From the NCBI GenBank assembly GCA_026122225.1, contig JANEZZ010002658.1, forward strand, positions 124,001 through 188,000: a stretch of DNA of 64,000 nt. Reading direction: 5' to 3'. A model generated the notes under the pieces. The model saw only the letters and a list, made by a program, of their open reading frames with translations. It had not been told where the DNA came from and made no database searches. A program made the translations under genes and the position numbers. Positions within the stretch are counted from its first letter, which is position 1; every line of letters starts with the position of its first letter. Below, in pieces: positions 12,201 to 21,949 of the stretch. Source of the DNA: Heloderma charlesbogerti (lineage: Eukaryota > Chordata > Lepidosauria > Squamata > Helodermatidae).

Positions 12201-14252
12201 AAGGCTGAAATGATAGTGTCGCGCTGAGCGTGGGCAGAGTATCATTCTTTCACAAGGTTGCGGAGATATAAAGATAGGGGTCTGTGGCCAGAGGGGTCCG
12301 TGGCCCTTTGTGCTCAGAACACCCCATGCAGCTGCCCTGATGGGGGGGCCTCTCCCCGACTCTTCACTTGCCCCCCAGTCCACTTTCTCTCTCATCCCCC
12401 TGCCCAGAGCGGTCGGCCATGATGAGCCCCCAAGCCTGCGATGTTGCAGTTGCTGTGCCAGCTTCCCCCAGCTCATCACTTCCATCTGGGTCCAGCGGGC
12501 TGTGGGGCTGGCGCTCCCCAACTCCAGCAAGGGTGAGTTCAAGCCCTGCACTTCATGGACTCCCCACGGGGGGCACCAACGCCCTCGAGGCCCACAAGAG
12601 ATGCCATGTGGGGATCAGACCCCCGCCAACCCTCCTCAATGCTGCCTGACTTCTTGTCTCCCATTGCAGAACATCCCCCCACAGCCCCCCCTGCCGCCCC
12701 CCCCCTCCTGCCGCCCCAATGTCACGGAGCAGGAGCTCTGGGACATGGTCCCAGCCCGTGATTGATGCATGGGACTCATGATGCCACGAGCTGGGAGGCC
12801 TCGTGCTTTCGTGCTTGCTGGAGGCATCTTGCCAGCCACAGCGGGAGCAGTCCACAGAGCTACGTGGGCCAGCTGCCAGTTACCCTGGCTGCAGGGTGCT
12901 CCTGCTATTCTTAGGAACCGGGTGACAACCCCCCCGCCCGGTTGGGCAGTCCCCCCAGACACTCCTTCCTGCCCACTGTTCCTCGCCCCTCAGTTGAACT
13001 CGTTGGGGCAGCCCATCGGAGGGCTGGGACTGACCGGCTTGGTGGGGGTCACCTGTTCCCCCAGCCCCGGATGTCTACGTGAAGGTGTGCTGTGAGGGGG
13101 AAGAGGTGAGCTCCGGCATCCACAAGGCCACGTCCAACCCTGACTTCAACTTCAGGGCCATTTTCTGCCGCCGGCGCCCACAAAGACCCCTCCGCGTTGA
13201 GGTAAGGAGGGCCTTACCCAGGCCTACCCCCACCCCCATGGCTCCATCCGCTCTTCTCGGCATACCCCTCCGAAGCCCTGGGGAGTGGGGGGGGGTCTGG
13301 ACTGCAGGCCTGAGAAGCAGGGGCTTGGGAGGGGTCTCCGGGGCATCTTCCCTGATCCCTCCACTCTTGGGGAATGGATCTGTGCTGCCCCATTGGCTGA
13401 GCCCAAGCAGAGCTTGATGCGGTCGGGTGCACAAGCCAGGAGGGCCCAAACTGGGGGGGCAGGGTGCGTCCCTGCTGGCCTCCCTGCCCCCAAATGCCCT
13501 TCAGCCTGCTCACTCATGCAGCAGCGCGCCTTTTGCCAGCTGGGCTTCCCAGGACCCAGGAGCTCTCACTGCCTCCGCCTCTGCCCGCCAGCCCTCGGCC
13601 GCCAGTGCCGGCTCCCATCAGCGCCTCGCCTCCCTAGGAGTTGCAAGGGGGTCCCTAAGTCCCGTCGGGGCTCCCGCTGGCCTTCGGTGTTTGGGCCCCT
13701 TTCTAGTCCCACAGGGTGGGCGGAGGGAGGCAGCTGTCTCGGGCGTCCTGAAATGGCCGCAGACCGAGAGTCCCTTAACAGATTGCCCTGGAACAGCTAC
13801 TGCCCAGGATGGGGAGGGACACATGTGGGATTTTCAGCCTCTGGTGCCAAAATAACATGACTGGCCCTGGAAGCGATACGCCTGCACTGGGCAGTGGAGG
13901 GGCAGTCGGGAGGAGCCATGCCCCCCCCGCCGGCAGCCACGTGTCCTGCGCCAGCTGGCCACTCTGTGTCCCGCCTCAGCTCACGGCCCCCACCCCACCC
14001 TGCTCTGGGCCTCCTGACCTTCCCCAGGGCGCTGCGGCATCATTCTGTCATTCTACGCCCTCCATCCTCTCCCAGGTCTGGGCCAAGCGGTTTCTGCACA
14101 GCACACAGCTGGGATACATCACAGTGTCAGCAGACAGCTCCACAGAGGTGGGCCGGGCCGAGGTGCTGCAGCTGGAGGGGTCTCTCCAGGCCCCCCCCGC
14201 TGGTTCCATTCTGGTGGAGACCTCAACCAGCGCCGACTTCTTGGCCCTGTGA
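795..14252 (+). CDS. CAPN5-like: CAPN5/CAPN6-type calpain, 3' eight coding exons (5' part outside window)
   Basis: This is a calcium-activated cysteine protease of the calpain family. Eight exons join in frame (795-988, 1683-1760, 2125-2308, 6774-6899, 11772-11968, 12408-12532, 13065-13201, 14076-14252) into 405 codons plus TGA, matching the C-terminal two thirds of the roughly 640-residue CAPN5. Visible landmarks in order are the catalytic His in GHAYGIT, the catalytic Asn in RNPWG, the core end [12 protein letters not shown], domain III (residues about 130-260 of this part) and a C-terminal C2 domain starting near [12 protein letters not shown]. There is no penta-EF-hand domain, which separates CAPN5/6 from classical calpains. 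The catalytic Cys exon lies upstream, so activity cannot be judged. From memory of human CAPN5, identity is only moderate, so this may be a paralogue rather than CAPN5 itself. Family assignment is firm; orthology is uncertain. Confidence 0.9.
1335..1600 (-). repeat. Old CR1-like LINE 3' fragment
   Basis: In the calpain intron, the reverse strand matches the 3' region of a CR1-like family also seen at 15575-15895 and 45605-46222 (shared segments such as cacaagcaggatgggagc). It is heavily diverged. Confidence 0.5.
1683..1760 (+). CDS. CAPN5-like: Calpain exon, end of protease core
   Basis: This 78-bp exon sits between cccccag and gtgagt. It completes the split Lys codon and encodes [19 protein letters not shown] followed by QDDGEFW, a stretch nearly identical to CAPN5. 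It ends in a Trp codon split 2+1 with the next exon. Confidence 0.9.
2125..2308 (+). CDS. CAPN5-like: Calpain exon, core to domain III transition
   Basis: This 184-bp exon is preceded by ctgccag and followed by gtggga. It starts by completing the Trp codon and encodes [16 protein letters not shown] near its start and [15 protein letters not shown] at its end, the start of the beta-sandwich domain III. It ends in phase 0. Confidence 0.9.
2765..3795 (-). mobile_element. CR1 LINE fragment, reverse transcriptase region
   Basis: The reverse strand encodes CR1 ORF2 reverse-transcriptase blocks: [77 protein letters not shown] and a degraded catalytic box read CADDT. One frame is open for 277 codons (2907-3740). 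Both the 5' part and the 3' terminus are missing, so it is a dead fragment inside a calpain intron. Confidence 0.88.
3890..4110 (+). repeat. Diverged LINE 3' fragment (L2/CR1-like)
   Basis: The + strand reads [20 protein letters not shown], which recalls the conserved 'RxWNxLPRE' end of vertebrate L2/CR1-type ORF2 proteins. It is short and degraded, and the family is not certain. Confidence 0.35.
4112..5955 (-). mobile_element. CR1 LINE with internal deletion
   Basis: The reverse-strand 3' end lies at 4112 (tagaatcatagaacag terminus). The sequence then runs through the RT C-terminus ([20 protein letters not shown]), jumps near 4872 into the ORF2 linker (MLKATKRL..., [20 protein letters not shown]) and ends in endonuclease sequence around 5412-5660 ([40 protein letters not shown]). 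The central RT including YADD is deleted. Confidence 0.88.
5960..6240. repeat. AT-rich tract with (TA)n microsatellite
   Basis: This is low-complexity AT-rich DNA ending in about thirteen TA repeats at 6195-6220 followed by AATAAATAAA. It resembles the tail of a LINE/SINE, but no family can be assigned. Confidence 0.6.
6774..6899 (+). CDS. CAPN5-like: Calpain exon, domain III
   Basis: This is a 126-bp, phase 0-0 exon between ccccag and gtgagt. It encodes [20 protein letters not shown] and then GFEVFR, the domain III strand pair that aligns with the FEV...ICIQQ...GFDIYK pattern of CAPN5. Confidence 0.9.
6900..8390. other. Calpain intron, GC-rich, nothing recognised
   Basis: No exon with calpain similarity and no repeat family is recognisable here. 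There is a poly-C run near 7711-7724. Small open frames on both strands look like chance in GC-rich DNA. Confidence 0.5.
8390..9060 (+). repeat. Unclassified repeat-like segment with a 150-codon frame and LTR-like end
   Basis: A + frame (8391-8843) encodes an acidic stretch ([20 protein letters not shown]) followed by a basic end ([20 protein letters not shown]). It is followed within 150 bases by clustered AATAAAG signals at 8978-8999. The layout resembles the 3' end of an LTR retrotransposon (protein tail, then LTR poly(A) region), but I could not find paired LTRs. It could also be an unrelated intronic repeat. Confidence 0.3.
9061..11556 (+). mobile_element. L2 LINE, degraded, endonuclease and reverse transcriptase
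   Basis: The + strand carries an endonuclease remnant ([20 protein letters not shown]), RT blocks ([60 protein letters not shown]), the catalytic [11 protein letters not shown] and the L2-typical [17 protein letters not shown]. It ends with the L2-style tail aattaaataaatgaataaat at 11519-11543. Several frameshifts and stops break it. It lies in the calpain intron 6900-11771. Confidence 0.88.
11772..11968 (+). CDS. CAPN5-like: Calpain exon, domain III with phospholipid/Ca-binding fold
   Basis: This 197-bp exon lies between cccacag and gtgagc. It encodes the conserved calpain blocks [20 protein letters not shown] and [17 protein letters not shown]. It ends with two bases of an Arg codon. Confidence 0.92.
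11969..12407. other. Calpain intron, nothing recognised
   Basis: This is short intronic DNA between two domain III/C2-linker exons, with normal splice ends. No repeat or conserved element is seen. Confidence 0.5.
12408..12532 (+). CDS. CAPN5-like: Calpain exon, linker to the C2 domain
   Basis: This 125-bp exon follows ctgcccag and precedes gtgagt. The first of two adjacent AG choices is required: the other puts a stop after three codons. It encodes [20 protein letters not shown], including an unusual run of four Cys in five residues. It ends with one base of the next codon. Confidence 0.88.
12533..13064. other. Calpain intron with a pseudo-exon-like segment
   Basis: This intron separates the linker and C2 exons. 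A strong acceptor-like site (cattgcag, ending at 12668) precedes a proline-rich frame that stops near 12761. Using it would truncate the C2 domain, so it is treated as intronic. Confidence 0.5.
13065..13201 (+). CDS. CAPN5-like: Calpain exon, C-terminal C2 domain part 1
   Basis: This 137-bp exon lies between cccccag and gtaagg. It encodes [20 protein letters not shown] and [14 protein letters not shown], the first strands of the C2 domain that defines CAPN5/CAPN6. Phase agrees with the preceding exon and ends at 0. Confidence 0.9.
13202..14075. other. Last calpain intron, nothing recognised
   Basis: This is GC-rich intron sequence with long chance frames on both strands. No repeat family or additional exon is recognised. 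Confidence 0.5.
14076..14252 (+). CDS. CAPN5-like: Calpain last coding exon, C2 domain end and stop
   Basis: This terminal exon follows tctcccag and encodes [20 protein letters not shown] through [11 protein letters not shown], then TGA at 14250-14252. The layout (LG..tV.aD...G.i.V...s.dfLAL) corresponds to the end of the CAPN5 C2 domain. Confidence 0.9.
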   Translation, partial: VWAKRFLHSTQLGYITVSADSSTEVGRAEVLQLEGSLQAPPAGSILVETSTSADFLAL

Positions 14253-14567
14253 GCTTGGCCCCCTCGGGCACAAGTGATCGTGGCAGCGCGGGGGGGGGCG
14301 GTGTAGGAGGAGCACTGCACAAGCAAGCTGGGAGTTGTGCTCCATTCTGTGGTGAGATTGCAGGAAAGTTCCTGTCCCGAAGAAAAATGTAAAGCTGTAA
14401 AAATTAAACATCTATTTGATGAAGGTCTGAAATTTGGATATGAAACTTTCAGATTTTGATTTTAGGACTTGATTTGGAGCTTGATGTGTTAAAAAAAAAT
14501 TCCTTGCTTTACAACTGTCAATATTAAGTTTGGTAAACTCCAGTATGTTATATTCTGTTAATTTTTA

Positions 14568-14573
14568 AATAAA
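14568..14573 (+). terminator. Poly(A) signal of the calpain gene
   Basis: A canonical AATAAA lies 316 bases after the calpain stop in AT-rich sequence (14360-14650). It is the first AATAAA on the + strand after the stop, so 14253-14600 is the likely 3' UTR. Confidence 0.7.
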
Positions 14574-14599
14574 ATCATTTAAATCCAACAGCATTTTTC

Positions 14600-15570
14600 T
14601 CCGATAATGTAAACAAAGGACTTAACTATGTTAATATGTAAGCTTGAATTTTTACAATCAAATTCACACTGGAAAGACTCGGCGCCCTACCTCAAAAACA
14701 ATTCCTTCTCACATTTCTGTTGAGAAGGTTGCTTTCCTGCCTGGTCCAGGAGTTCCTCTTCCTCTCTGCTGGGCTGTGGAGGCACAATTCAGATATCCAG
14801 ATCAAAATCCCACCCGCAGGGCCCGTTCCAGAAGTGGTGATCATGGGCATCTAAAAGATGGTGGCGGTCCCATTATTCAGAGCTTGGATGTTCTGGATCA
14901 GCCTGCAAAGGACAGCAACAAGGAAAAAGTCAATGCCCCCTGTAGGGGGGCAAGGGGAGGGTGACCTTCCTCCTGCCAGCTGAGGTGCCTGCCTGGCATC
15001 ACTGGCCCTATTCTCACCCCACTTCAACTCCCTCATTCCTCTGAGATTCAAGATGAGCTGCGGAATTGCTCAGGGACCAAGTCACAAACTGTTGGCGCCT
15101 CATTCCCCACCCCTTTTCTTGCCCAATTTCCTTGGACTCTCAACCCAACTTCACTTGGGGGTGGTGGGGCATGGATGCCAAGGGAAGTCTGGTGTCACCT
15201 GAGGCACAGGACTGTGGTACGGCAAGAGATTAACAACCTGGTTGGGGGCTCTTCCTTAGCCCCTCTGTGCTGCTGTGTTGGAAGAGCAGCGGTCTTTGGG
15301 ACAGCCTGTGTTTTCATGGCTCCTGGAAACAACAGCCAGAAGAAGCAGAAGGGAAGCTGAAGGCCGCTCTTCAAAGCAGGGGTGATTGGAAGGCAACTCT
15401 CAGGATGTTAGCACCCAGCTGGTGGCTCAAGGAGACGGGACTTATCTGCGTGCCGTGGCGGCAGGCCCACCACGTATCTGCCTGTGTACAGAGAAGGGTC
15501 TTTCGTGGCTGAGGTAGGCCTGGGAGTCTGTGCTCAGCAGAACGGAAGAAGAGCTGGGGGTGATCGGGCC
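14600..15570. other. Intergenic sequence, nothing recognised
   Basis: This is unique-looking DNA downstream of the calpain poly(A) signal. No gene or repeat family could be supported. Confidence 0.45.
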
Positions 15571-15574
15571 GGAG

Positions 15575-15895
15575 GGGTCCAGCTCTGGTCCAGCACTCTG
15601 CTCCCCAGTGGCCAAGCAGATGCCCCATGGGAAGCCCACAAGCAGGACGTGAGCGCCAGAGCACCTTTCTGCTCATGCTCTGCAGAAACCAGTAGTCTGA
15701 GGTCTCCTGCCTCTGACACTGGAGGCAGCCTAGAGCCATCAGGACTCATAGCCATCGAGATCTCCCTCTTCCTCCTCCATGGATGTGTCTAATCCCCATT
15801 CAAAGCCATCCAAAGCAGTGTCCATTGCCACATCCTGAGGAGGCGAGTTCCATGTTCACCTCTGCTGTGTGAAGGAAAAGACGTTCCTTCACAGG
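15575..15895 (-). repeat. Old CR1-like LINE 3' fragment
   Basis: The reverse strand matches the CR1-like 3' region at 45900-46215: aaagccatccaaagcagtgt near 15800 corresponds to the 'ggctttaaatagggattaga' section there, and both share the cccatgggaagcccacaagc section. It is diverged and 3' truncated. Confidence 0.55.
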
Positions 15896-16229
15896 CCTCC
15901 CCGGTCGTAACACAGCCAGGCCCTACAGGCTCCTTGTCAGCATGTGCCAGATGCTCCTGGGCGCAGTGGAAACCCCCAGAAGGCTGTTGTACATCAGGGC
16001 ATTCAGCTGGTGTACAGCAATTGCTCCTTGCATGCCAGAACCTCCTTCTGGCTCCTGCCCCCTTAAATGGCCTGCAAGCCTTCTTTGTTTAGGTCAGCTA
16101 TCTGTCCAGGAGGCAGCACGGTTTGCCTCCTGGCTCCTCTTTGCAAGACCAGTTATCTGTCTGAGAGAGCACATGAAACATCTCAAGGTCAACCGCCTGC
16201 TTAGGGAGTATTGAGATGATCACAGAGTC

Positions 16230-16610
16230 CTCAAATTGGCTGCTGGCCACATATTCACTTACCTCTGCAAGAATATATAAGCACGATCAAGTCTGTTGCG
16301 TAACCAAAACAGCAAGGGTGGTTAAGCAGTGTAGCGAGCAGGACCCAGCAAAGGGCACAATGGTTCAAGGGGCCAAACCTACATATAAGCCCCAAGGGCA
16401 CGTCTTGCGATGGAGCCTCGATGCAGGCTGGGATATGCTCGCTCCCCGAGGGAGTCCGACAAGAAGGAGGGGAAGGGGGCTGCCTGCGGATGTCTTGGTC
16501 CAGCCTTTTGTTTGCCAGTCAATAAAATCTGCAACCCTGACCCACTGGCGTGTTCATTGTCTCTGAGTCCAAAAGAACCATTGCCGCTTGGCAATGCACT
16601 GGTGGGGGCG
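16230..16610 (+). repeat. Candidate solitary LTR
   Basis: A TATA-like tatataa at 16274-16280 and a second atataag at 16383-16389 are followed by AATAAA at 16521-16526. The segment then ends near gcaatgca and is followed by ctggtgggggcgac, which resembles the start of a primer-binding region. No second LTR or internal viral genes are visible. The left boundary is uncertain, so this is only a candidate. Confidence 0.3.
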
Positions 16611-17228
16611 ACCTCCCTGCCAGCCATCTTTTGCCCCTGCTCAGTCCCCGCAACCAACCCCACACAGCCTACCGCTTCCAGGGCGCAGCACAGCAGGCAT
16701 TGGCTGCGGCTCCTTTCTCGAGGGCTGCCCTCTTCCCTGGGCCCACCAGAGCCACAGAAGGTGCGTGGGCCAAAGGCGATGCTGGTGCTGGGGGCTGGCC
16801 CTGCTCCGCCAGCATGGAGGTAAGTGGGGGGCACGGGGGCCCTGCGGTGGCCGGCAGTGGGGCGCAGACAGCAGCCCAGGAGCGCCTTTGCAGCGTGAGC
16901 TTCGGCGGGCTGAATGGGACTTGCTCCAGAGAAGCCACACAGAGGACTGTGCTGCAACACACCTAGTGGGGCTTTTGAGGACCAAGGGCAACTTCATCTG
17001 GCGCACTGGGCTTCCCAGAGGCTCAGTTCTATCGCCTGGGGCTTGGACTGCGATAACTGGGTTTACCTGTCCATTTGTCTGCTAATGCAAGGACGGTCTT
17101 GTTCTCAACACCGCTTGGTGAAATTGTTTTTCAAACATTTAAGCTTTAACATCATTACCACTGTCTCTATCTTTTTGCATTTCATTCCCCCCTGAATTAA
17201 TACCGTAGCGCTTACTCTCTCTATACCC

Positions 17229-20200
17229 GTTGTTGTTGTTCAGTCGTTCATTTGTGTCCAACTCTTCGTGACCCCATGGACCACAGCACGCCAGGCCTTC
17301 CTGTCCTCCGCTCTCTCCCGGAGCGTGCTCAAGTCCATATTCATTGCATCGGTGATGCTATCTAGCCATCTCATCCTCTGCTGTCCCCTTCTCCTTTTGC
17401 CTTCAATCTTTCCCAGCATCAGGGTCTTTTCCAGGGAATTTTCTCTTCGCATTAGGTGGCCAAAATATTTGAGCTTCAGCTTCAGTATCTGTCCTTCCAA
17501 GGAGCAGTCAGGGTTGATTTCCTTTAGGATGGACTGATTTGACCTCCTTGCAGTCCAGGGGATTCGTAGGAGTCTTCTCCAGCACCACAGTTCGAAAGCA
17601 TCAATTCTTCGGTGCTCAGCCTTCCTTATAGTCCAGCTCTCACAGCCATACATTGCTGCTGGGAAAACCATAGCTTTGATTAGACGGACCTTTGTCGGCA
17701 AGGTGATGTCTCTGCTTCTTACTATGCTGTCTAGGATTGCCATAGCTTTCCTCCCAAGGAGCAAGCATCTTTTCATTTCATGGCTACAGTCACCGTCTGC
17801 GGTGATCTTGGAGCTCAAGAAAATAAAATCTGTCACTGCTTCCATTTCTTCCCCTTCTATAAGCCAGGAAGTGTTGGGGCCAGATGCCATGATCTTGGTT
17901 TTTTTAGTGTTGAGTTTCAAACCAGCTTTTGCACTCTCCTCTTTCACCCTCAACAAGAGGCTCTTTAGATCCTCTTTGCTTTCTGCCATTAGGGTGGTAT
18001 CGTCTGCATATCTGAGGTTGTTGATAATTCTCCCGGCAATCTTAATTCCGACCTGTGATTCATCCAGCCTGGCGTTTCTCATGATGTACTCTGCATATAA
18101 GTTAAATAAGCAGGGCGACGATATGCAGCCTTGTCATACTCCTTTCCCAATTTGGAACCAATCAGTTGTTCCATGTCTGGTTCTTACTGTTGCTTCTTGT
18201 CCCTCGTACAGGTTTCTCAGGAGACAGGTGAGGTGGTCTGGTACTCCCATCTCTTTCAGAATTTGCCACAGTTTGTTGTGATCCACACAATCAAAGGCTT
18301 TAGCGTAGTCAATGAAGCAGAAATAGACGTTTTTCTAGAATTCTCTTGCTTTCTCCATGATCCAGTGAATGTTGGCTATTTGATCTCTAGTTCCTCTGCC
18401 TCTTCGAAACCCAGCTTGTACTTCTGGTAGTTCTCGGTTCACATGCCGCTGAAGCCTAGCTTGTAGGATTTTGAGCATAACCTTGCTGGCATGTGAAATG
18501 AGCGCAATTGTGTGGTAGTTTGAACACATTTTGGCATTGCCCTTCTTTGGAATTGGAATGTAAACTGACCTTTTCCAGTCTTGTGGCCACTGTTGAGTGT
18601 TCCAAATTTGTTGGCATGCTGAGTGCAGCACTTTAACAGCATCATCTTTTAGGATTTTAAATAGCTCAGCTGGAATACTGTCATCTCCGCTAGCTTTGTT
18701 GTTAGTAATGCTTCCTAAGGCCCACTTGACTTCACTCTCGAGGATGTCCGGCTCAAGTTCAGTGACTGCACTATCATGGCTATCAGGGACATTAAGATCT
18801 TTCCTGTAGAGTTCTTCTGTGTATTCTTGCCACCTCTTCTTAATCTCATCTGCTTCTGTGAGGTCCCTGCCTCCTTTGTCCTTTATCATGCCCATCTTTG
18901 CACAAAACGTTCCCTCGATATCTCCGATTTTCTTGAAAAAATCTCTAGTCTTTCCCATTCTATTGTTTACCTCGATTTCTTTGCATTGTTCATTTAAGAA
19001 GGCCTTCTTGTCTCTCCTTGCTATTCTCTGGAAATCTGCATTCAGTTGGATATATCTTCCCCTTTCTCCCTTGCTTTTTGCTTCCCTTCTTTCCTCAGCT
19101 ACTTGTAAAGCCTCATCAGACAGCCACTTGGCTTTCTTGCATTTCTTTTTCTTTGGGATGGATTGAGTTGCTGCCTCCTGAACAATGTTATGGACCTCCG
19201 TCCATAGTTCCTCAGGCATAGCTCCTCTATTGGGTCTAATCCCTTAAATCTATTCGTCACCCCCACTGTATATTCATAAGGGATATGATTTAGATCATAC
19301 CTGAACGGTTTAGTGGTTTTCCCTACGTTCTTCAATTTAAGCCGAAATTTTGCAACAAGAAGCTCATGATCTGAGCCACAGTCAGCTCCAGGTCTTGTTT
19401 TTACTGACTGTATAGAGCTTCTCCATCTTTGACTGCAAAGGACATAATCAATCTGATTTCGATATTGACCATCTGGTGATGTCCATGTGTAGAGTTGCCT
19501 CTTGTGCTGTTGGAAAAGAGTGTTTGCTATGATCAGAGTGTTCTCTTGGCAAAACTCTATTAGCCTTTGTCCTGCTTCATTTTGTACACCAAGGCCATGC
19601 TTGCCTGTTATCCCGGTGATTTCTTGACTTCCTACTTTAGCATTCCAACCCCCTATGATGAAGAGGACATCTTTTGTTGGTGTTAGTTCTAGAACTTGTT
19701 GTAGGTCTTCATAGAACCGATTAACCTCAGCTTCTCTGGTCTCAGTGGTTGGGGCACAGACGTGAATTACTGTGATGTTGAATGGTTTGCCTTGGATTTG
19801 TACTGAGACCATTATATCGTTTTTGAGATTGTACCCCAGTACTGCTTTTCCCACCCTTTTGGTGACTATGAGTGCTACTCCATTTCTTCTGAGGGATTCT
19901 TGCCCACAGTAGTAGATATAATGGTCACCTGAATTAAATTCGCCCATGCTTGTCCATTTTAGTTCGCTGATTCCCAAGATGTCGATGTTCAATCTTGCCA
20001 TCTCATGTTTGACCACCTCCAGCTTACTTTTATTCATTGATCTGACATTCCAGGTTCCTACACAATATTGTTTTTTACACCATCGGACTTTCTTTTCACC
20101 ACCAGACACATCCACAGCTGAGTGTCCTTTTGGCTTTGGCCCAGCCGCTTCACTCTTTCTGGCGCTACTTGGAAATTCCCTCTGCTCTTCCCCAGTAGTA

Positions 20201-20325
20201 TATTGGACACCTTCCGACCTGAGGGGCTCATCTTCCGGCATCATCTCTTTTAGCCTTGTGATACGTTCCATGGGGTTTTCTTGGCAAGAATACTGGAGTG
20301 GGTTGCCATTTCCTTCCCCAGTGGA
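17229..20325 (-). mobile_element. RTE/BovB LINE, 5' truncated and inactivated
   Basis: The reverse strand encodes a BovB-type protein: endonuclease (GTWNVRSMNKSKLEVVKHEM), RT with LRYADDTTLMAES and the family-typical C-terminus HGVTKSWTQMND. The 3' end is the (TTG)n/CAA repeat at 17229-17240. The frame is broken by a frameshift near 19215, a Gln-to-stop change near 18333 and an Arg-to-stop CpG transition (GVRQG to GV-stop) near 18137. The catalytic Asp of the endonuclease block IIGDWN is changed to Gly (IIGGWN). Compared with the intact copy at 37823-41038 it lacks about the first 120 bases. Confidence 0.93.
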
Positions 20326-20449
20326 CTCAGGAGAAGACTCAGATACGGGGAGGAGGGGGAAGGGGTGGGGGAAAAGAAAGCAGGGGGGAAAGGGAGTAGT
20401 TGTGTTCCTGCATTTAAAACAGAAGCAGAAAGCTCCCTTTTAAATGCAG

Positions 20450-20800
20450 GATTTTAGGCTGGTGTAGAGATGCCCTGGGAGTGGAGGCCCATCCAGCACA
20501 GGCTAAGTCCCTATTCCAAGTTAGCCATTGGGCTTGGGGGCTTCAGGTAGCCTTCATGGCTAATTCATAGACCATATTGGCCACTGATAGACACATTCAT
20601 GATGGAGGAGGAGGGAGTCTAATCACCTTTTAAAGCCATCACAGTCAGAGGCCTTTAACCCTTCCTGGGGCAGCAAATTCCATAAATTAATGCTGTGTGT
20701 GTGTGTGTGTGTGTGTGTGAAGTTCTTGCTTTGGTCTCCCCTGAATTTCCTGCCCATTAGTTTCACTGGATGGTACAAGTTCTAGAGCTGTGTGCGTGTG
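20450..20800 (-). repeat. Old CR1-like LINE 3' fragment with (TG)n
   Basis: The reverse strand resembles the older CR1-like family (segment around 'ggcagcaaattccataaatt' and 'gaatttcctgcccattagtt'). A (TG)n microsatellite at 20694-20719 interrupts it, and a (GA)n run lies nearby at 20829-20847. Confidence 0.45.
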
Positions 20801-20849
20801 TGTGACAGAGACGGGGGGAGAGGGAGGGAGAGAGAGAGAGAGAGAGAAT

Positions 20850-21830
20850 GTCCCATCCCAGCCCCATCTCCAGGGCTCCCCGCCTGCTCTCTCTGGCAAC
20901 TGTCTTTCTCTCTGTCCTTTTCCAGGTTGTTGCCAAAAGCGCTCTCCAACTAGGTGAGTCCCTTTGGATAGCCCCGCTGTACCCCACTGGCACCCTTGCT
21001 CTTATGAAATGGGTCTTGGGCACATTTACACAAGTGGAATGTGCTCAGCTCCATGCTGCCATTCAGCCTGGATGCCCTCTCTGTCACTGGGCTGCTGTAG
21101 GCCATAATAACGTGTGGTCAGGAGACCAGACAAATGTAGCCCTGGCAGCAAGAGTGGGCTCGTTGTGAGAACAAAGGAAAGATGGCACGAAATAATGGCT
21201 TTGGAGCATTTGTTTGCACCAGATCCCCTTTCCTGTGTTGGGCACACAAGAACATCACTGCATGATGCTTAAATTGGCTTTTTCACCTGGGACTGGTCCT
21301 AATGTGCAACACAGTGAAGCAATCTCCTTCAGGCAGTACCGCCAGGAGGTGGAGGGAGAGAGGTGCCATTGAGGCTGTGCTTCAAGTAGCAATAGGTCTT
21401 GGCCCAGCGCTGGTTTCATTCCCCACACCTGTAATGCCTGTGTGAGCTCAGATGTACTTCCAATGTGGAAACTGTCCTGCTTCCTGGTGCTCATTAATGA
21501 TGGCTCAGAAATGGCACCAGGTTTGAGACGGCCCTTGGCAAGATGCCCCCTGGAGTGCCCCCTTGTGTGACACAATACGCCCCCCGGGCAGGTTTACCTG
21601 GCAATACCAGCACACATCAACAGCTGCAGTGCTCTGCTAAGTGCCAGGCAACCCCCCTCCCCCAGCATGGGTCTGGGAGGTGGCACTTAAATTTCCCACA
21701 AGGCTCCTGCACAGCATCACTCTGGGGCATTGTGGGGAATAAAGCGGTGGCCCAGCACTGGGAAAAATCAATGGATTTGGCCATCAGGATTCTGGGCGCC
21801 AATACAGGCTGGGCATACATTTGTGCCCCC
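20850..21830. other. Intergenic sequence, nothing recognised
   Basis: No gene or repeat family is recognisable between the CR1-like fragment and the CpG-rich region. Confidence 0.45.
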
Positions 21831-21949
21831 CCCCCCCGAGAGTCACAGGAGTGGTGGCCCTCCTGTGACTCTCCACGGTTCGTCTTTCAGGAGAGCAGTG
21901 GGCAAAAACAAGGACTAGTCAGCGGCCAAATACGGGGAGATCAGCTACA

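Noticed and set aside
12669..12761. Possible alternative terminal calpain exon after a strong acceptor-like site
   Set aside because: It encodes only a proline-rich tail and a stop. The homologous C2 exon at 13065 fits the same phase. RNA data would decide.
16410..17085. Several 100-190 codon frames on both strands
   Set aside because: They overlap in all frames, have no conserved domain and partly cover the LTR-like segment.
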